Source of the DNA: JAIBJN01 sp963847985
GTDB lineage: Bacteria; Actinomycetota; Thermoleophilia; Gaiellales; Gaiellaceae
Assembly (NCBI GenBank): GCA_963847985.1
Contig: CAWKBS010000004.1
Coordinates: forward strand, 114,562 to 178,561
Length of the DNA stretch: 64,000 nt
Direction: 5' to 3'
Positions 1-9,239 of the stretch are shown piece by piece (the stretch's first letter is position 1; each line of letters opens with the position of its first letter). Made by a program: the position numbers and the translations under genes. A model generated the notes under the pieces. That model did not search any database, was not told where the DNA came from, and was given only the letters and a program-made list of their open reading frames with translations.

Positions 1-1718
<1,718 letters not shown>

Positions 1719-1813
1719 TCGAAAACCTCCTCGCGTCCTAGTGCCGGAGTGCCTTCCCGACTATGCCTGTCCGGTGTTCTGTAAGAGCCTGACCGTTTCC
1801 GAAAAATCGATCG

Positions 1814-1847
1814 AAAAAACGTGAGCCCGGCTGACGTCTAGCCGAGC
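1814..1847 (-). terminator. Rho-independent terminator after glmM
   Basis: Read on the minus strand, GCTCGGCT and AGCCGGGC form an 8-bp stem with one G-U pair and a 7-base loop. A run of six T follows five bases further on. The left arm overlaps the glmM stop codon. This is the clearest intrinsic terminator in the window. Confidence 0.7.
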
Positions 1848-3103
1848 TCCCTCTCGACGAGAGTGAGGATGGTAGCACAGAGGAGGCGCGCCTCCTCCTC
1901 GGTTTCGGCCTCCGCCAGCACCCTGACGACGGGCTCGGTCCCGGACGGCCGGACGAGGACCCGGCCACGTCCTGCGAGCTCCTGGGAGAGGCGGGCGGCC
2001 TCGTCGAGGACGCTTGCAGGAATCTCCTTGCTGCGGGCCCTGATGTTCTCCTGCACCTGGGGATACCGGGGCATCACCGCGGCGAGGTCGGCGAGCGGGC
2101 TGCCCTGCTCGAGAACCGCGCGGCAGAGGAGCAGGCCGGCGACCAGGCCGTCCCCGCTCACGTGCCCGTCCAGGTTGATGACGTGCCCCGACTGCTCGCC
2201 CCCGAGGACGCCGCCCTCGGCCCGCAGGGCCTCGAGCACGTAGCGGTCGCCCACGTCGGTGGTGACGACGCGGATTCCTCGCTCGGCCATCAGGCTATGG
2301 AAGCCGAGGTTCGTCATGTGGGTCACGGCGACCAGGTCGACGCCGAGATGGAGGGCGAGGACTGCGAGGATCTGGTCGCCGTCGACCTCGTTTCCCGCCG
2401 CGTCGACGGCGAGCATGCGGTCGCCGTCCCCGTCGAAGGCGACGCCGAGCTGGGCGCCTTCCTCGGGGACGAGACGGGAGAGGAGCCGCAGGTCGGTCGC
2501 CCCGCAGCCCTCGTTGATGTTGGCGCCGTCCGGCGTGTCGCCGATCACCGACACCGAGGCGCCGAGCCGCTCGAAAGCGGTCGGGCCGACCTCGGACATG
2601 GCGCCGTTGGCGCAGTCGAGCACGACGCGCAGGCCGTCGAGCGGCGCGCCGAAGCGCTCGCAGACGAGATCGACGTAGCGTGCCGGGAGCCCCAGGGCCT
2701 CCTGCACCTGGCCCGCGGGAACCGGCTCGCTATCGAGCAGCGCCTCCACCGCCTCCTCCTCCGCGTCCTCGAGCTTCCAGCCGCCGCGGAAGAACTTGAT
2801 CCCGTTGTACTCGGCGGGATTGTGGGACGCGGACACGACCGCGCCGGCGTCACCCGCCAGCAGCGCGACCGCCGGCGTCGGGAGCACGCCTCCGAGGAGG
2901 ACATCCGATCCGCCGGTCGTCAGGCCCGCGGCCAACGCCCGCTCCAGCGCGGGCCCCGAGGCCCGCGTGTCGCGGCCGACGAGCGTCTCGCCCCCGCCGC
3001 TCCACCGTCCGAACGCCCGGCCCAGCCGCTCGACGAGCTCCTCCGTCAGGTCCGCGCCGACGACGCCCCGGACCCCGTCGGTCCCGAACAATCGCCTGGA
3101 CAC
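1838..3103 (-). CDS. glmM: Phosphoglucosamine mutase
   Basis: It converts glucosamine-6-phosphate to glucosamine-1-phosphate, the step after GlmS. The 421-residue protein opens with the family signature LFGTDGVRG. It carries the phosphoserine loop (SASHNP, about residues 93-98), the metal-binding DGDGDR near residue 225, the sugar-binding GEQSGH loop, and the C-terminal phosphate-binding PSGTEP. It is a little shorter than the usual 445 residues, but all four active-site loops are present. The start is a GTG four bases after the rpsI stop, so glmM probably shares the rplM-rpsI transcript. Confidence 0.96.
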   Translation of the reverse strand: MSRRLFGTDGVRGVVGADLTEELVERLGRAFGRWSGGGETLVGRDTRASGPALERALAAGLTTGGSDVLLGGVLPTPAVALLAGDAGAVVSASHNPAEYNGIKFFRGGWKLEDAEEEAVEALLDSEPVPAGQVQEALGLPARYVDLVCERFGAPLDGLRVVLDCANGAMSEVGPTAFERLGASVSVIGDTPDGANINEGCGATDLRLLSRLVPEEGAQLGVAFDGDGDRMLAVDAAGNEVDGDQILAVLALHLGVDLVAVTHMTNLGFHSLMAERGIRVVTTDVGDRYVLEALRAEGGVLGGEQSGHVINLDGHVSGDGLVAGLLLCRAVLEQGSPLADLAAVMPRYPQVQENIRARSKEIPASVLDEAARLSQELAGRGRVLVRPSGTEPVVRVLAEAETEEEARLLCATILTLVERELG

Positions 3104-3107
3104 TGGC

Positions 3108-3503
3108 CTAGCGCTTCGAGAACTGCGGCGCCTTGCGGGCCTTGTGGAGCCCGGCCTTCTTGCGCTCGACGATGCGAGCGTCGCGCGTGAGGAAGCCCTC
3201 GCGCTTCAAGATGCCGCGGAGCTCCGGGTCGGCCTCGACCAGCGCCCGGGCGATCCCGTGGCGAAGCGCGCCCGCCTGGCCGCTGGGCCCGCCGCCGTTG
3301 ATCCGGGCGCGGATGTCGAAGCGCCCCTCGACACCGGCTACCTTGAGCGGCGCAGTCGCGGTCGTCTGCAGCGCCTCGCGCGGGAAGTAGGCCTCGAGCG
3401 TGCGCCCGTTGATCCACGTTCCGCCGTCGCCGGGGCGAAGGATGACGCGCGCCACGGAGGTCTTGCGCTTGCCGGTCCCCCGGTACTGGGCGATCTCAGT
3501 CAT
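3108..3503 (-). CDS. rpsI: Small ribosomal subunit protein uS9
   Basis: Protein S9 of the 30S subunit, 131 residues. It has the typical YRGTGKRKTSVARV start, the NGGGPSGQAGALRHGIARAL core and the basic C-terminal tail ending in FSKR that reaches the P-site tRNA. The ATG lies inside the last codons of rplM (8-base overlap), so the two are translationally coupled in the usual rplM-rpsI order. A longer in-frame reading starting upstream is rejected because its extra N-terminus is only the rplM coding strand read in another frame. Confidence 0.97.
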   Translation of the reverse strand: MTEIAQYRGTGKRKTSVARVILRPGDGGTWINGRTLEAYFPREALQTTATAPLKVAGVEGRFDIRARINGGGPSGQAGALRHGIARALVEADPELRGILKREGFLTRDARIVERKKAGLHKARKAPQFSKR

Positions 3504-3930
3504 CCAGCGGGAGGGGCTGAGGGTTCTGGGCCTCGTGCGGATGCGCCGGCCCCGCGTAGACCTTGAGCTTCGTGATCTGCCGCCGGGCAAGCCGGTTGCG
3601 CGGAAGCATGCCCTTGACCGCCTTGCGGATGACCTCCGTCGGGCGCCGCTCGAGCTGCTCGGCGAGCGTCCGCGAGCGCAGGCCGCCCGGATAGCCGGAG
3701 TGGCGGTAGTAGAGCTTCTGCTGGAGCTTGTTGCCGGTCACCCCGATCTTCTCCGCGTTGATCACGACGACGAAGTCGCCGGTGTCGATGTGCGGGGTGT
3801 ACTGCGGCTTGCGCTTGCCGCGGAGCGTGTCAGCGATCCGCGTCGCGAGACGCCCGAGAGTCTGCCCCTCGGCATCGACGACGTACCAGCGCTGCTCGAT
3901 CTCTTTCGGCTTGGCGGAATAAGTCTTCAT
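3496..3930 (-). CDS. rplM: Large ribosomal subunit protein uL13
   Basis: Protein L13 of the 50S subunit, 144 residues, with the conserved RWYVVDAEGQTLGRLA start and the HSGYPGGL and RNRLAR blocks. I chose the ATG; an in-frame GTG lies directly before it. There is no convincing Shine-Dalgarno sequence. The short upstream region holds a TAGAAT -10-like box and a perfect 8-bp hairpin, which would place the hairpin at the 5' end of the rplM-rpsI message. Confidence 0.97.
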   Translation of the reverse strand: MKTYSAKPKEIEQRWYVVDAEGQTLGRLATRIADTLRGKRKPQYTPHIDTGDFVVVINAEKIGVTGNKLQQKLYYRHSGYPGGLRSRTLAEQLERRPTEVIRKAVKGMLPRNRLARRQITKLKVYAGPAHPHEAQNPQPLPLDD

Positions 3931-3942
3931 CACACAGAAAAT

Positions 3943-3976
3943 CGGCGGACCAGGCGTCCGCCGAGCGCGGATTCTA
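3943..3976 (-). promoter_or_regulatory. rplM leader: -10 box and perfect hairpin
   Basis: On the minus strand a TAGAAT hexamer is followed 7 bases later by CGGCGGAC-gcctg-GTCCGCCG, a perfect 8-bp stem with a 5-base loop, then ATTTTC, with the rplM ATG 12 bases after the stem. If transcription starts about 7 bases after TAGAAT, the mRNA begins with the hairpin. It may be an autoregulatory leader, as known for some ribosomal protein operons, or a terminator for the upstream MFS gene. Confidence 0.5.
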
Positions 3977-3991
3977 GCAAGCGTTGCAAGA

Positions 3992-5236
3992 TCAGTCCGC
4001 GGTGGAGGGGCTCGGCTCGACGGGTCGGCCGAACCCGCGGCGCCCGATCCAGACTGCCGGGACGACCACGAGGACGGTCGCGCCGATCGCCAGCGCAGCC
4101 ACGCCGATCGCGGTCAGCGCGTAGCCGCCGAGGAGCGCCAGACTCGCTCCGGTCATCCCCGAGAGCAGGTCGTTGAAGCCGAGCAGCTTCCCCCGCTCCC
4201 ACGGCATCGTGCAGTCCGCGAGCTGCGCGGTGGCGGCGACGAAGGAGAGGTTCCACCCCAGGCCCAGGCCGAAGAGCGCGAGCGCCGTCGCCGGCACGCT
4301 CTCGATCCACAGCAGGCTGATGGAGGAGGCGGCCATGAGCGACAGGCCGCCGACGAGCGCGGGCGGCCTCCCGATCCGGTCGATCAGGTCGCCGACGAAG
4401 AGGACGAGCGCGTACATCCCCAGGACGTGGGCGCCGATGATGGGGAAGACGGCCACGGCCGAATGGTGATGGTGGTCGACGACGACCGCTCCCGTCAGCG
4501 TCATGACCCCGACCATGACGCCGAAGCTCGCCTGGGCGGCGAAAATCGACGGGATCACGCCGGGACGGCGCAGCAGCTCGCGCAGGGGCGCAGGCGGGCG
4601 CGGCTCCGCGGCGGGCGTGCCGACCGCCAGCAGCTCCGCGATGCGCTTGGGGTCCGGCCGCACGAAGAGCACCAGTGCGAGCCCGACGAGCATGAAGCAC
4701 GAGCCCACCAGCCAGAGGAGGGCAAGCGAGTCGCCGTCGAGCTCGCGGCCGGAGAGAAGAGGGCTGAAGACGGCGGGCCCCAGGATCGCCCCGAACACCG
4801 CGCCGAAGAGGACGAGCGCGATCCCGCGCGCACGCCGCTCGGGCGGATACATGTCGCCGGCGGCGGCGCGGGCGAGCAGCGAGGTTCCACTGGCCATGCC
4901 CACGAGGACGAGGCCGAGGAAGACCGGGACCGGGGACTCGAGCGCGCTCCCGAGCGCAGCGAGGCCGCCGCCGGCGGCACCGAGACAGAATCCAGTCGCC
5001 AGCACCGGCACGCGCCCGAACCGGTCCATCGCGCGTCCGGCGGGCAGCGCTGCGAGGGCGCCCGAGGCGAGGACGATCGCCGGCCCGAGGCCGAGCAGTC
5101 CCCTCACGCCGGTGACGAGGACGAACGTCAGCGAGGCGACCGCCGCCGAGAGCTGGAGCATTCCGGAGTTGGCCGCGAGCGACGCCGACAGGAGCGCCGT
5201 GTTGCGCTTGATCGGGAGATCGGCGGGCGTCGTCAT
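3992..5236 (-). CDS. Major facilitator superfamily transporter
   Basis: A 414-residue membrane protein with about 12 hydrophobic segments and the MFS loop motif (GRAMDRFGR between segments 2 and 3). The substrate cannot be read from the sequence; an efflux role is likely by family. A histidine-rich stretch (VVDHHHHSAVA) lies near the middle, at the start of the second half, which might relate to metal binding. Its ATG overlaps the stop of the upstream uracil-DNA-glycosylase-like gene (ATGA), so the two are probably co-translated. Confidence 0.85.
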   Translation of the reverse strand: MTTPADLPIKRNTALLSASLAANSGMLQLSAAVASLTFVLVTGVRGLLGLGPAIVLASGALAALPAGRAMDRFGRVPVLATGFCLGAAGGGLAALGSALESPVPVFLGLVLVGMASGTSLLARAAAGDMYPPERRARGIALVLFGAVFGAILGPAVFSPLLSGRELDGDSLALLWLVGSCFMLVGLALVLFVRPDPKRIAELLAVGTPAAEPRPPAPLRELLRRPGVIPSIFAAQASFGVMVGVMTLTGAVVVDHHHHSAVAVFPIIGAHVLGMYALVLFVGDLIDRIGRPPALVGGLSLMAASSISLLWIESVPATALALFGLGLGWNLSFVAATAQLADCTMPWERGKLLGFNDLLSGMTGASLALLGGYALTAIGVAALAIGATVLVVVPAVWIGRRGFGRPVEPSPSTAD

Positions 5237-5772
5237 GCCGACGAAGCGTAGTCCAGGAGAGCACCCCTGAAGCCCGCCGCGCCGCCGTGACTCGGGTGGC
5301 GCACGTAGGTGCCGCCGACGGCTGCGTGGGCGACGCGGCCGACGGCCAGCACGCGGCGTCCGCAGGTCAGCTCGCGGAGAAACTCCGCGGAGGCCACTAC
5401 CTCGCGCACGGTGGGACGGCGGTTGCTCTCGGGTCGCCCCGGAAGGTGTGGATGCGTCGGCACGGCGTTCCAGAGGAGGACGTCCTCGGTGAGCCCCAGC
5501 TCGGCCAGAACGCGGTGGACGATCGTGGCGGAGGCCTCACCGGGCGGCTCGCCGGTGAGCTGACGCTCCGAGGTGAAGGGGATGCCGCTCCGGCGGGCGC
5601 CGCGGTAGCCGGCCGCCTCGCCCACAAGCAGGAGCCGCGCGTCGCGTCGCTCCTCGAGGTAGCGGGCCAGTCGCTCCCGCCGGACCGCCGCGCCGTTGCC
5701 CTCGCGGTAGAAGTTCCAGGTCGTCCCGATCTGCGCCGCCGCGAGGTCGCGTACGAAGAGGTCGGCTCTCAC
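5233..5772 (-). CDS. Uracil-DNA glycosylase superfamily protein
   Basis: A 179-residue protein with the UDG-fold pattern: a GEAAGYRG…GIPF loop equivalent to motif A, a WNAVPTHPH strand, and a C-terminal HPSHGG equivalent to the motif B His-Pro-Ser. It probably removes uracil or another damaged base from DNA. It has only one cysteine, so it is not one of the iron-sulfur family 4/5 enzymes. The start is a GTG. The neighbouring divergent MFS gene begins only 23 bases away, so the promoters must overlap or lie inside the genes. Confidence 0.7.
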   Translation of the reverse strand: MRADLFVRDLAAAQIGTTWNFYREGNGAAVRRERLARYLEERRDARLLLVGEAAGYRGARRSGIPFTSERQLTGEPPGEASATIVHRVLAELGLTEDVLLWNAVPTHPHLPGRPESNRRPTVREVVASAEFLRELTCGRRVLAVGRVAHAAVGGTYVRHPSHGGAAGFRGALLDYASSA

Positions 5773-5795
5773 GGAGCCGCGTAGCCTACTCCCGC

Positions 5796-6920
5796 GTGCG
5801 CCGGATCACCTTCCCGCTCTACGTCGGTGGCTTCCTCGGCCCGTTCGGCGGCGCGATGCTGGTGGCGCTCATCCCCAACGTCGCCGACGGCCTGGACGCC
5901 TCGGTCACCCAGGTCGCCGCCGCCATCACCGCCTACATGGTTCCGTTCGCTCTCCTGCAGCTCGTGTCCGGGACGGTGGCAGAGCGACTGGGCCCGCGGC
6001 GGGTCGTGCGCGGCGGGTACGTCGCCTTCGGGCTCGCGGCGCTCGCCTGCGCGATGGCGCCGGATATCTGGCTGTTCCTGGGCGCGCGGGCGGCGATGGG
6101 CTCAGCGAACGCGTTCCTCTCCCCCATCCTCCTGGCCGCGCTCTCCGAGCTTGCAGCGCCGGAGGTGCTCGGCCGCACCGTCGGGACCTTCGCGGCGGCG
6201 CAGACCGCCGGGCTCATGCTCGCACCGATCCTCGGCGGCCTGCTCGGCGAGATCTCCTGGCGGCTCGCCTTCGTGCTCGTCGCCGTGGTCGCGGGCGTCC
6301 TGGCGCTCCCGCAGCAGACGCTCGGCCCAGCGGCGCGCCCGGCCCCGGGCCGGCGCGCCTCGCTGCGGGCCCTCCTCAACCGCTGGATCGCTCTGCTGGC
6401 CACGCAGGCGGCGCTCGGATACCTCGGTTTTACCGCCATCGGCTTCGTCCTGGTGCTCGTCGGCGCCGACGAGTTCGGGCTCGGATCGGGAGCGCGCGGC
6501 CTCCTCATCGCCGGCTACGGCATCGGCGGGATTCTCCTCGGCCGCTACGCGGGCACGGTCGTCGACCGGGCGGGGCGGCCGGCCACCGCGCTCGCCGGCG
6601 CGGTCGCGTGCACGGCCGGCGTGATCGGCCTGGTGCTCGTCCCGAGCGCCTGGGCGCTGGGGCTCGTCTTCTTCGGGATCGGCTGCGCGTCGACGTTCGT
6701 CTGGGCCGGCCTGAACACGATCGCGGTCGAGTCGTTCCCGGAGAACCGGGCCGGCGCCACCTCGGCCTACAGCGCGTTCAAGTTCGCGGGCGTGGCCGTG
6801 GCGCCGCTCATCTACGTGCCGCTCTTCCACGTGGACACGCGCCTGCCCTTCGTCCTCGCCGCCGCCTTCTCGGCGCTTCTCGCGGTGTCCATCCTGCCCT
6901 GGTTCAGGCGGTACGCGTGA
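5796..6920 (+). CDS. Major facilitator superfamily transporter
   Basis: A 374-residue membrane protein with the 12-segment MFS pattern and a partial loop motif (ERLGPRRVVRGG). The ratio of small hydrophobic residues and the SPILLAALSELA block resemble drug-efflux MFS proteins; the substrate is unknown. The GTG start lies 8 bases after a TAGCCT hexamer and has no Shine-Dalgarno sequence. Its stop overlaps the GTG of the acylphosphatase gene that follows. Confidence 0.82.
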   Translation: MRRITFPLYVGGFLGPFGGAMLVALIPNVADGLDASVTQVAAAITAYMVPFALLQLVSGTVAERLGPRRVVRGGYVAFGLAALACAMAPDIWLFLGARAAMGSANAFLSPILLAALSELAAPEVLGRTVGTFAAAQTAGLMLAPILGGLLGEISWRLAFVLVAVVAGVLALPQQTLGPAARPAPGRRASLRALLNRWIALLATQAALGYLGFTAIGFVLVLVGADEFGLGSGARGLLIAGYGIGGILLGRYAGTVVDRAGRPATALAGAVACTAGVIGLVLVPSAWALGLVFFGIGCASTFVWAGLNTIAVESFPENRAGATSAYSAFKFAGVAVAPLIYVPLFHVDTRLPFVLAAAFSALLAVSILPWFRRYA

Positions 6921-7179
6921 GGCGCCGCGTGGTCGTCCACGGCCGCGTCCAGGGCGTCTTCTTCCGGGAGACGACCCGGCGCCGCGCCAGGAGCTCGGTG
7001 TCGCCGGCTGGGTGCGGAACACCTGGGAGGGCACGGTCGAGGCCGTGTTCGAGGGCCCGTCGGAGGCAGTGGAGCGACTGGTCGCCTTCGCCCACCGCGG
7101 ACCGGACTCGGCCAGGGTGGAGCGCGTCGAGGTGTTCGAGGAGGACGACGAAGGCCTGGCCGGCTTCGGCATCCGCTGA
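6917..7179 (+). pseudogene. acyP: Acylphosphatase, broken by one missing base
   Basis: The first 24 codons encode VHGRVQGVFFRETTRRRA, the acylphosphatase phosphate loop with its catalytic Arg. The frame is then lost. Adding one base at about position 6988 restores an uninterrupted second part (QELGVAGWVRNTWEGTVE…) that contains the catalytic Asn and ends at a TGA after about 87 codons in total, the normal family length. The enzyme hydrolyses acyl phosphates. All catalytic residues and the full length survive, so a sequencing error is at least as likely as a real pseudogene. It overlaps the upstream MFS stop (GTGA). Confidence 0.85.
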
Positions 7180-7230
7180 GCGGAACCTCCGCGCGCCTGC
7201 GGGTGTACCAGCCGTGAAAGGAGTGATCGC

Positions 7231-7785
7231 ATGAAGCGAATCCTGATCGCAGTGATTCTCGTGGGCGCGCTCGTCCAGGCGGGCGCCGCGAGTGCGGGGT
7301 GCATGGCCACCGTCGGCCTCGCTCCCCCTCCTGCCGGCATCGCCGCCGGCACGACCTGGACGGCGGAGCTGACCGTTCTCCAGCACGGGCAAAACGCCCT
7401 CCCCAACGCAAGCACGGCCCGGCCCGAGCTCACCATCGTGAACACGGGGACCGGCGAGCGGAAGACGTTCGTCGCCCGGCCGACCGGCGACCCGGAGGTC
7501 TTCGCCGCCCAGGTCGTCTTCCCGGCGGGCGGAAACTGGCGCTACGAGGTCTTCGACGGCTTCACGAGCGACGGGACGCAACCCGTCCCCTGCGCGCGAA
7601 CGCATACCTTCGCGGCCGTCACCATCGGCGGACCGGCCGGCGGCTCCACGCCGCCGCCCTCCTCCGGCGAGGGCGCCGGCTTCCCGGTCGCCCCGGCCGT
7701 GGGCGGAACGCTGGCCGTCCTGGCAGCGCTCGCGCTGTCGGTGGCGCTCCTGCGCCGCCGACGCGGGGAGGTCGCGACGGGCTAG
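7231..7785 (+). CDS. Secreted protein anchored by a C-terminal membrane helix, unknown function
   Basis: A 184-residue protein with a Sec-type signal peptide (basic MKR, hydrophobic core, AGAASA cleavage region). An extracytoplasmic beta-rich domain follows, with a GNWRYEVFDGF block near residues 104-114 reminiscent of YtkA/FixH-like domains. Then come a Gly/Pro/Ser linker, one transmembrane helix and an RRRR stop-transfer tail. A good AAAGGAG site precedes the ATG by 7 bases. Two extracytoplasmic cysteines could form a disulfide. The function is unknown. Its stop codon overlaps the convergent MFS stop by two bases. Confidence 0.75.
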   Translation: MKRILIAVILVGALVQAGAASAGCMATVGLAPPPAGIAAGTTWTAELTVLQHGQNALPNASTARPELTIVNTGTGERKTFVARPTGDPEVFAAQVVFPAGGNWRYEVFDGFTSDGTQPVPCARTHTFAAVTIGGPAGGSTPPPSSGEGAGFPVAPAVGGTLAVLAALALSVALLRRRRGEVATG

Positions 7786-8933
7786 GCCGGGACGCGGCGC
7801 ATCAGGCCTGCTCCGGCGAGCGGCAGCGTCGCCGCGAGCGCGAAGGCGACGCCCCAGGAGGTGGACTCGACGAGCAGGGCGAAGAGGGGCGGCGCGACGC
7901 CCGAGGCGACGGCAAGGGCCGTCTGCTGAAAGCCGAGCGCCGCCCCAGCACGTTCACGGCCGGCCAGCTCGGCCGTGGCCGTGAACGACAGGCCGTTCCA
8001 GGCCTGGGAGATCGCGCCCGCGACGAGGAACGCGGGGAGCAGGACGACCAGAGGCGCCGTGGTCAGGGCCGCACTCACCGCCAGCGTTATCGACAGCGCG
8101 AAGGCGATCTTCACGAGCGGCCCGATCCGCGTCCCGACCCGGTCCGACCAGCGCCCCGCCGCGATTCGCAGGGCGGCGCCGGCGAACTGCATCCCCGCGA
8201 AGATCCCGGCGGCGGCCCCGGTCGAGAGCCCGCGCGCGCCGTGGAGGAAGAGGACGGTGAACGCCATCACGCTGATCTGCGCGACGACGATCAGCCCGCT
8301 GCCCACGGCGAGGCGCCAGAGGCGAGAGTCCCGCAGCGGATTCGTCACGTCGCCCAGCGGGTGCGCCTCGTCGGGCGGCGCCTCGCGCAACCCGATGAGC
8401 CCGGCGAGCGCGGTGACCAGGCACGCGGCGGCGAGGACGAGCAGGCCCGCCTGCGTGCCTCCGGCCGCCGCGATCGGCGGCAACGCCAGCGCCGCCGCAG
8501 CGCCGCCGAGCGGCAGGGCCGTCTGCCGGATGCCCAGGGCGAGCCCGCGCTGCGAGGGCTCGAACCAGCTCATCACGGCGCGGCCGCTGGCCGCGTTCAC
8601 GCTGGCACCGGCACCCCCGGCGAAGACGAGCAGGAGGACGAGCGGCACGTACTCGGTCGTGAACGCGGCTGCGGCGACCGCCATGCTCGCCAGCGTGAGC
8701 CCACCCGCGAGGACGCGACGCTCGCCCACGCGGTCGGAGAGCAGCCCCCACGGGAGGAGGGTCACGACGGAGCCGAGGCTGAAGGCGGCGAGCACGACCC
8801 CGACCTGCGTCAGCGACAGGCCGTATTCGTCCCGGAGCTGCGGCGCCAGCACCGGAATCCCCAGGAAGACGGCCGAGTAGCTCCACTGAGCGGCCGTGCC
8901 GAGCGCGAGAATCGTCCAGCGGTAGCGACTCAC
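7782..8933 (-). CDS. Major facilitator superfamily transporter
   Basis: A 383-residue MFS protein with 12 predicted helices and the loop motif GLLSDRVGERRVLAGG after helix 2. It resembles the CynX/NarK/oxalate-formate branch of the family (VLAPQLRDEYGLSLTQVG at the first loop); the substrate is unknown. The GTG start has a TAGCCT box exactly 6 bases upstream and no Shine-Dalgarno sequence, which fits a leaderless message. Confidence 0.84.
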   Translation of the reverse strand: MSRYRWTILALGTAAQWSYSAVFLGIPVLAPQLRDEYGLSLTQVGVVLAAFSLGSVVTLLPWGLLSDRVGERRVLAGGLTLASMAVAAAAFTTEYVPLVLLLVFAGGAGASVNAASGRAVMSWFEPSQRGLALGIRQTALPLGGAAAALALPPIAAAGGTQAGLLVLAAACLVTALAGLIGLREAPPDEAHPLGDVTNPLRDSRLWRLAVGSGLIVVAQISVMAFTVLFLHGARGLSTGAAAGIFAGMQFAGAALRIAAGRWSDRVGTRIGPLVKIAFALSITLAVSAALTTAPLVVLLPAFLVAGAISQAWNGLSFTATAELAGRERAGAALGFQQTALAVASGVAPPLFALLVESTSWGVAFALAATLPLAGAGLMRRVPA

Positions 8934-8980
8934 GCGGCGAGGCTATCCACCGCCGCCGCTCGGCAGCATTTCGACACACA

Positions 8981-9060
8981 TTCGGCACGATCGGGCACAC
9001 ACACGCGCGCTTTTCGGCGTTAGGCTCGAAAGCGGGTGGTGGGTCGGGGTGCCCCTAGAG
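8981..9060 (+). repeat. Dispersed hairpin element, copy 1
   Basis: One of three closely similar elements (see also 23621 and 48377). It shares the order TTCGGCACG, a variable stretch, GCGCTTTTC, a short variable loop, CTCGAAAGCGGGTGGTGGG and GGGGTGCCCC. CGCTTT and AAAGCG can pair as a 6-bp stem around a 15-base loop. It lies just beyond the stop of the minus-strand zinc-ribbon gene and upstream of a minus-strand MFS gene. The function is unknown. Confidence 0.8.
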
Positions 9061-9086
9061 TTAAAGGCGCGAAACCGGCGCCCGAC

Positions 9087-9239
9087 CTAGCTGCAGCAGC
9101 CCTGCTTGTAGCGACAGCGGAGGCAGTGCCAGCTCGCCTTCGTCCACGTCATCTCGGCGCCGCACCGCGGACACGTCGCCTCGGCCTCCGCCTCGTCGGC
9201 GGGAAGCCGGCACGCCGCCGCCTGCGGCTCCGCGCTCAC
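9087..9239 (-). CDS. Small zinc-ribbon protein coupled to guaA
   Basis: A 50-residue protein whose second half is a treble zinc-ribbon-like pattern, CPRCGAEM, a 10-residue turn, then CLRCRYKQGCC. The GTG start overlaps the guaA stop as GTGA, so it is translated after guaA. The four Cys in two CxxC knuckles make zinc binding likely. What it does is unknown, and a link to GMP synthesis rests only on the coupling. Confidence 0.65.
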   Translation of the reverse strand: MSAEPQAAACRLPADEAEAEATCPRCGAEMTWTKASWHCLRCRYKQGCCS

